From: Oikopleura dioica
Lineage: Eukaryota > Chordata > Appendicularia > Copelata > Oikopleuridae
NCBI GenBank assembly: GCA_907165135.1
Contig: OU015567.1
Coordinates: forward strand, 10,855,001 to 10,919,000
Length of the DNA: 64,000 nt
Direction: 5' to 3'
In this document: piece after piece, positions 57,601-64,000 of the stretch
Layout of the letters: every line of letters begins with the position of its first letter
Position numbering within the stretch: position 1 is the stretch's first letter
Program-made: the position numbers and the translations under genes
Notes under the pieces: model-generated
Told to the model about the DNA's origin: nothing
Databases searched by the model: none
The model's input: the letters and a program-made list of their open reading frames with translations, nothing else

Positions 57601-60600
57601 TATCAGTGGGGAAAGCCTTAAAAGCAGCTCAAAAACCGCGGAACAGCATTTTCTCATTCATGGGTTGAACGAATATGCAAATCAGGTATGGAGAAGAAGG
57701 GGTGGCGGAATTTTTTTTGCGAGATTCAAGTCCAATTAGTCCCGTTACAAAATTCCAGCGACAAGGCTGCTCGCTGCTTTGATGTTTTACGTTGCCAGAA
57801 TTTCTCAGAATGCGTTTTGCCGAGTTTAATCACGTGAATTTAATCTTTATGGCCCAGTAAATTCTCCTGTGCGAATATTTACTTTTGACACCTGGAATAT
57901 TCTGATCTCTCTTTTTATTTGACAATTAAAGCTAAAACTAAAGTTCAAGAGACTCTTGCGTGTGTCTTAATCTTAGTTGTTTAGGACGTCTTTCTATAGA
58001 GAAGACACGGGCAAATTGACTAAGTGATAAATTCTAGCTCTTGGCAGATTCGATTTTGTAATAAAGGTTGAGCGCGAGCAGATTCGATTTCTGTTTCGAA
58101 TTTGCTGCATAAACATTAGAAACGAGCTCAAGACTTCAAATTATAAGGCAAAATTTAAGCTCGGCGATTCTAGGGCGCCTTAATTAAATTTTCTTATTTG
58201 TCTTAGAAAAACGCTAAACGATAAGGATAAATAATATTATCTTGACAGTTATCTTGATGACGAAAATCTGACAAGTTGATTCAGACCAAAACGTGATATT
58301 TTAGAGAAATTTGTCGCTAAGGCACTTTCGCGCTCGAGATTACGGCGAGTTTAGAGTGAGCATTTCTCTAATGAGCTTCTTCGTTGAAATTGAAGTTTCA
58401 TAATCGCACCGTTTCAACGATTTCCTCGGCTTACGTCCAAATATGGCGTTAAATCGAGTGGACCTATCTCGGATTTGTGAAAGTTTGAGAATGTTTTCAG
58501 TGGAAAGGAGCGGCGATAAAAATCCGTTACAAAAAAAAATTTTATCACCATAAAATTTCTTTATAATCCGCTTTAGAAAAAAGTAATCCTGTTAAAAGTA
58601 CACACAGCTTAAAAGTAACCTTGTTAGAAAAATGCGAAGCCTAAATAAGGAAGGGATAAATCCGCTAAGGTGGCTTTCGCGGATTCCGCAGGGGGCCGAC
58701 CACAACGTTTGTTTCTAAAAATGAGCCGAAACCACAACCACGTTCACCGGAAAATCAGTCCGAAACGGGCCCTCGCTACCCGCCAAATCTTCCTTGACCG
58801 ATGATCGCCTCACGCTGCAATTTTTCCTCTAAATCAAATTCAGCAATTAGTGAATTATCGACGCTTCCGATCATTTCCAACAAAAATCGGCGGTCAATCA
58901 CAACGAATTCAATAATCCCAAACATCAAAGCGAAGAAAATTCTCAAGGGCAATCGTAGAATGTTGGAGAATAGCGAACTTTAGCACGAAACAAGTATTTT
59001 CACGTTCACGATTTTCTCCATTAAGAAAAAGTAAGCCACAGGAGCAAGCCCCTACTCGACCGCGGGAAACCTTTTTGTGGTGGCAGATTTCGCGCATACG
59101 TTTGCAAACTTACGCCACATTTCTAGTGCTTGGTCGTGATATAATAAAATCACCTTTCTGATGTCAAGGGCATGTGGGTTCGTCAGATTTGCTCAAATAC
59201 AGACCGTTTCTAAAAGTCTGCAAGCATCAAAAAACGGCCGCTAGTTGGTAAACTCCGATTACCAAAATCGCCAAGGCCTAAAGGAGATTTCGGCCCATAG
59301 TTGCGGTGCTTAAACTTCCTTATCTGTCTGGGCCTATTTTGCAAGTGTGGCAATTGGCAGAATTAATCAGATTACGCGTATCGCTGTTTTTGTGGTTTTC
59401 TCTTTCATAACAATTTTTTTCAGCAAGGAAAATTGCTGAATAGAGCTTTTTACTCTGAATAATACAAGAAAAGAATAAAATAGGATTTCTGAACGGTATG
59501 GGATTAGGGTTCATTAGAACTCTCAAAAACGTATTTGCATCAAAACGATCAACGTGGTTTGATCCCATTTCTGTTCTCCGCTGAAATCTAAGGCGGAAAG
59601 CTTTGACGTTATCGAAAATCTCGCCTTTCTATTTTTGCGAAATTTGAAAAATTCGACGGCGACGTAAAAACGGAGACAGGCATTTCCTAGTACTAAAATG
59701 TTAGATTTAGAAATTCGCTATTATCGAATCGAAAAATTCTAAAAGCGGAGTACTACAGAAGATCCGAGATTCGTGTCCTGCCGAGTTTGCCCTTTCGTCA
59801 CCAGATTGCCGAGTTTGCCCGTTGCGCGATAACAAGTTGAGAAGATGCGATGATGCTATTAATTAACACGCGAGCATACAATGTGTACTCAAAAAGTGAA
59901 GCTGACTTTTCGGAGAAGTACTCCAACACCTTGCACTTTTCTTGAGCCAATAGAGAGCGTAATTTGTTTTCACGGAAAACTTCGCGAGTTGATTTACGCA
60001 AATTTGGCGGAAATGGACGTACTTCTATAAGGTCGAATCTAATTTTATAGTTTCTAATGTAGGAGATCTACAAAAGGAAGAAATGTCACGAACTATGGGC
60101 TCATCAAATAGGACATTTTACGGAATAAGCTCACTCTCTATTCACGGAAATGATGGGTCTAATAAGAAGAACTAAAAATCATCTACACATAAAGTCAACA
60201 TATGCATCCAAGACTGAGTTTATTTATAAACATGTCGGTATTCTAGCAGCCCATAATTTAAAATCTCGAGGGTGGTAGTATTTCGTGAATGTATCTTGTG
60301 AGAACCCAAGAGCTACATGCAGAGTGAGGGGCAACCACAAATTGACAGATTCTCTCGCCTCGGCCGCTTCTGCTCTTGCGGAATTCCGCAGAACCCGCCT
60401 CAAATCGCTCAAAGAATGCGCCAAGTGCCTCCTTCACGAAGCCGTTATGCCAAACACAAAAAAGTATTTCTAAAAACAATGAAAAGGAGTATCCGACGTG
60501 GAAAGCTAATTCCCAATATTTTCTACCACGCATAAGTCCGAATTTGAGCTTTCTGTAGAAGTTTTATGAGTGGATTTAGGAAAGTTCAAATTGTTGAAAT

Positions 60601-62174
60601 TTAAAACTCAATTAGCTCCCTCCGCCAATTTTCTCTTGTTTACGCTACACTGACTTAGAGTGCTTATACAGGCTACCATCGTTGGTCAAGAAAAAATTGC
60701 TCAGGACCGCAAGGACGAGCCGCTCCCTTCCGACCATAAAGAATTTTCGAAACAAACAACTATTCTACCGAAAGGGCATAATCCCCGACCAAGGTCGCTT
60801 CGGACAACTATTGGCTTAGAATAGCTGCTTATTATTTTCGCTGTTTTGTGGAGGATGAATTAATGAGATAAATTATTTGCGGTGAGAAAGATATCTTGAA
60901 GTTGCATCTTTTTGGAGATCCCGTAAAATGGCCGGAAAATGAAGACGTTTATCCCCGGAAGAGTTCTACTGAAAATACATCCCCGCCATCCGCCCTTATT
61001 GGAGCTGGAAGAATTTAGGAATCCACCTTAAGACCGTCAAGTCCAAAACTCAAGTTGATCAAAGAGCAACCCCTGCCCAAGATCGTCTCTCTCGATCTGG
61101 CGCATCAGGCTTATCATTAACTCCTTATCACTCTTACGCGCTTGTGATTTGGCAGCACGTGTTTGTTTGAGTTCAATCCGGCGGATACTTAGAACACGGC
61201 GATTGCTGCGGTCGTTAGAAGAATATTTTATTTGAGCAGAGGGGTAAACTGTTTACCCTCCAGTGTTTATCATAAGTTGAAACTAGCCAACTCAGAGGCA
61301 TTGATACGTAGCTCTCTAAGAAAACGCTTTTTATATATTCGAAAATGATTTGATAATTTGACCATAATCAATTATTAAAATATGGCATTGTTAGAGCAGA
61401 ATCGACCGCGCGTACTTCCGTAACAACGGTTTTCAATGCCACTGTCTCGTGTGGTTTCTAATCCGCTGCTTTGGCTAACCACTTGGTGATGCATTTTTTC
61501 CTTTCTTTCGTTCTAACCGGGGGCTTGGCGATACCGATACCGCGCGCGGATTATCCGCCGCGCAGGTTAGAAAAGTCAGCTCTAAGACAACCGAAAACGG
61601 TATGTATCTAGCTGGAGAAAAGAAACACTCAAGTGCTGGAGCTAGGATAGAATTTGGAACTCGGCAATTTGATATTCTCGCCATAAATCGATTGGACAAA
61701 GTATTCAATAATTACATGTCTAGTTAGTTCATAGCTAGATGCGACTAAGTCATATAAAGCTATTCACTCTAATATTTACGGCTTAGGTCATCCAATAACG
61801 CGTCGCGCATTCTCATTATCCGACCTGACCCGTAATTTTTGCGCCACGTCGCTCTTTTGCGCTGTCCGTACAAAATTACCCGAAAATTTCCCGTGGACGT
61901 TTTAAGATTATGAGAATATGCAGTTTTCTATTGTGGCTCTTACCGAGAATCATTTCTTCCAGTTTACGGCGATCGACTCGGAATCGCTCTTCGACCCAAT
62001 TTGGTGGAAGCTGTGGGGGCTCTTCAACTTTTGGAAGACTGATGGGTCCGATAGGGTCGATTTTAGCTGGTTCATCTGGAAGAGAAATAGGCCCGATTGG
62101 CGTTGGCAATACCACGGGAACTTCTGTTGTGACTGTTGGTGCTACTGGAGCTTGTGTTGGCAGGCAAGGAAGAT
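51629..62174 (-). CDS. BICC1: Bicaudal-C RNA-binding protein (5' exon beyond or unresolved)
   Basis: Exons found (high to low coordinate): 61944-62174 (WVEERFRVDRRKLEEMIL), 56141-56395 (WPSKLKIGAKSKKDPHVKV, KH), 54643-55239 (KKVMEETGCHIHFPDSN, second KH and KH-like), 54254-54464 (ISIRPKPKQATKSVIIKSVE), 53370-53755 (MFDARKELLRL), 52666-52928 (STWAGQGFSRSMG), 52507-52592, 52273-52463 (SAM start, HEVFDYLGLSKYTNVFLQQE), 51804-51903 (LQTFLSLTDSDLKELGITTF) and 51629-51727. All junctions keep phase. KH repeats plus a C-terminal SAM domain that can polymerise, and the final arginine-tryptophan, identify BICC1, a translational regulator of maternal mRNAs and ciliated epithelia. The N-terminal exon starts after an acceptor, so the ATG is further right and was not found. 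Introns of 0.48, 0.90 and 5.55 kb are exceptional here. Confidence 0.95.
56396..61943 (-). other. 5.55-kb intron of BICC1
   Basis: Joins VDRRKLEEMIL to the first KH exon in phase. No convincing gene lies inside. Overlapping open frames on both strands at 60224-60535 and a plus frame at 57363-57545 lack family signal. The stretch 58724-58741 carries GCCGAAACCACAACCAC, repeated exactly at 62851, with tandem RUNX-type ACCACA cores. Probably cis-regulatory. Confidence 0.6.
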
Positions 62175-64000
62175 CTAAAGAAATATATTTAGCACACAAT
62201 TATTAAAGTGGTATTATATATCAATCGGCAATAAAAGAGAAACCTTGTCTCGATGACAGTAGCAAATGATAACACTGTTATTACAAGTAAGAATAATAAA
62301 AAAGTCAAAATCAACGTGGTACATTATCTTCAGGGCCCTAGTGATCCGGGATCATCCGGCCCCAGATCAAGTGAACACGAGACATATCGATAATCACGTT
62401 TTTGCCAAGTGTTACTATAAAGCTATCAAGAAAAAATCGGAAGAAGACGATGTTCAATTCGCGTTTAGAAAATAATGAAATCACGATGTCGATCAAAAAT
62501 GATGGCCCGCGCACTCGAAATTCAATTGAACCTGCTCCGCAACGAAAGTTTTCTTCGATTTTATAAGTTGGGTTAATACAGGTTCAGTTTAGGCTGCATT
62601 TTTAATTCTCTCCGTCGGTTAATTTATTTTACGCCTTTATCGCGCTAGAATTAGCCTGATAACAAGCAAACGGGAGTTTTTCTATTGAACGATTAAGCAC
62701 TGATAGGAGCTGCTTACAAACGTATCCCAAACTAGGATTCTTAGTAGGAACAACTAAGTCTAAGCTAATTTTTTGATCATTGGAGATTCATGCTGCAAAT
62801 GAGCAGTTTTCAATTTTGACTGTGCGCGACTCTGGAATGCACAATATCCCGCCGAAACCACAACCACAACCGGGAGGCCGTTGACGTTCATAAATTAAAA
62901 TTTCTAATGCACGGCGCCGAGTTTTTAGAACTTTTTGGAACCGCTATTTTCCACAATCGAATCGGCAATTTTCAAAATTAAATGGCTTCTGTATTCAATA
63001 ATGTGCAGCTTGAAAAAGGGGATTGTCTTTCTATTAAATAAGAGGAGCTTTCTAACTGCTTGAAAAAGCAAAGCCAAATCTGCGGGTTCGAGGACTGCTG
63101 CTGTTTTGTCAACCGGATCAGGGTTGAGTACATTGCGGCTTAACTGTGATGAGATGAGGATGCAAGACATGCGATTACTCCACCTCTCCTCCAAGACCGC
63201 TTCTTCTGAAAACGTGGGCTCTGCCGAAAGTACTCTTGCTGAGCTGCAACTGAAACTACAGCCACGAAATCACGTTTTGTAAACATAACAGCTTACACTG
63301 AATGATTAATTAAAGAGGAAATTGTACACTGTCACCTCTTTCCGCCCTTCCTTCAGAATTGTCAGAGCCCGTCGAAATCTGTACTTTATTCGACCCTGAC
63401 CGTCGAGCAAAGTCACCCTTAGCGACCCGCGGTAAAGGCTTATTCCGCTGTTTAGACGCGCGACTGTCTGACGATTGACCTCTCTAGCCCACGTGATTAG
63501 TGATGGACCAGGAGGTCTAACCGTTGCAAGCTTCTTCGCAAGATTAAATGCTCACTTTAAATTGAAACAAAGAGAAGCTTGAGAAATCTACGGTAAATTT
63601 CGTAAAACAAAGCTGGGAACGTTCAACGCTGGAAGATCTCTAATTCGAAAAGTGAATAAAGGGTTGAAAGGCTGCGGCCGACTCTTTCGCCGACGCGCGA
63701 GTACTTTTGATATGAGTTGGACACGGATCCTTATCGTTTGATCCCGCGTGTGACGATAAGGAAAGGGGAGGGGAGCAGTTTACTTTGCTGCGTTATTTGA
63801 GAAAATATCCACGCTGGCCTTGGTAAAATGAGTGAGAAGGGCACAGGCTTTGATGGAGCTGTACTGTCATGATAACATCACGTGATAGTGTCACCACCGG
63901 GGTTCCGAGATGAATATTAGAGCTTCTCATAGACAAGATACCGGATCCGTAAGTACAAGTCTCACAGCTCCCGAAGTGATTGAGTTACGAAGAAGATCGA
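62175..64000. other. Upstream intron or promoter of BICC1
   Basis: No gene supported. It should contain the intron 5' of the exon ending at 62174 and possibly the first exon. A RUNX-like motif pair is at 62851-62870. Weak open frames (62266-62475, 62925-63194) are not supported by splice context or family. Confidence 0.5.

Noticed and set aside
60224..60558. Overlapping open frames on both strands inside the BICC1 intron
   Set aside because: Four mutually overlapping frames without splice context or recognisable motifs; a locally GC-rich, stop-poor patch explains them.

Overview
The window is nuclear DNA of a compact metazoan genome, most likely an appendicularian tunicate such as Oikopleura dioica. 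Most introns are 40-60 nt. Several introns start with GA or GC instead of GT. Same-strand genes are packed with tiny gaps that look like trans-splicing operons. The gene set is animal and chordate-like: BICC1, BCR/ABR, TAF1, TDP-43, INTS7, KIF14, and a propeptide-Gla protein. Species is inferred from style, not from a database match. Gene models were built by eye from open frames, splice signals and family knowledge, so internal exon edges are approximate unless stated. || Layout. 1-2753 (-): secreted phospholipase A2-like protein with a galaxin-like Cys tail, running off the left edge, with a 1.67-kb long inverted-repeat transposon in an intron. 3204-3276: tRNA-Val(AAC). 3.4-4.55 kb (-): two small unrecognised genes. 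4733-5885 (+): a two-gene cluster, a tiny membrane protein and a Ly6/uPAR GPI-type protein. 6024-7952 (+): MFS transporter. 9108-15201 (+): BCR/ABR-type RhoGEF-RhoGAP. 15627-18623 (+): TARDBP. 19320-21198 (+): ATP5F1A. 21535-22910 (+): TMCC. 23140-29730 (+): TAF1 with an antisense gene nested in an intron. 29865-30906 (+): PCMT1. 31077-36034 (+): a probable operon (small EF-hand-like protein, FOXRED1, semaphorin-like receptor). 36234-37727 (-): a second PLA2-like gene and a stand-alone Gla-domain protein. 37850-40846 (+): INTS7. 40974-42256 (+): lipid phosphate phosphatase. 42686-46599 (+): KIF14. 46963-47423 (+): unrecognised tail-anchored protein. 47836-50361 (+): ATGL/PNPLA2-like lipase. 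51629 to at least 62174 (-): BICC1, whose introns are unusually long; the 5' end lies to the right. || Most of the genes are conserved housekeeping or developmental genes: transcription (TAF1, INTS7), RNA binding (TDP-43, BICC1), mitochondria (ATP5F1A, FOXRED1), lipids (PNPLA2, PLPP), cytokinesis (KIF14) and Rho signalling (BCR). The novel part is extracellular: two secreted PLA2-fold proteins that have both lost the catalytic His-Asp pair, one joined to a galaxin-like module, and a free Gla-domain protein 226 bp from the other. All three modules are known from calcium-binding or mineral-associated matrix proteins in other animals. A further oddity is a cluster of short AAGCCGC/GCGGCTT hairpins confined to about 2.2 kb around the BCR/TDP-43 boundary.
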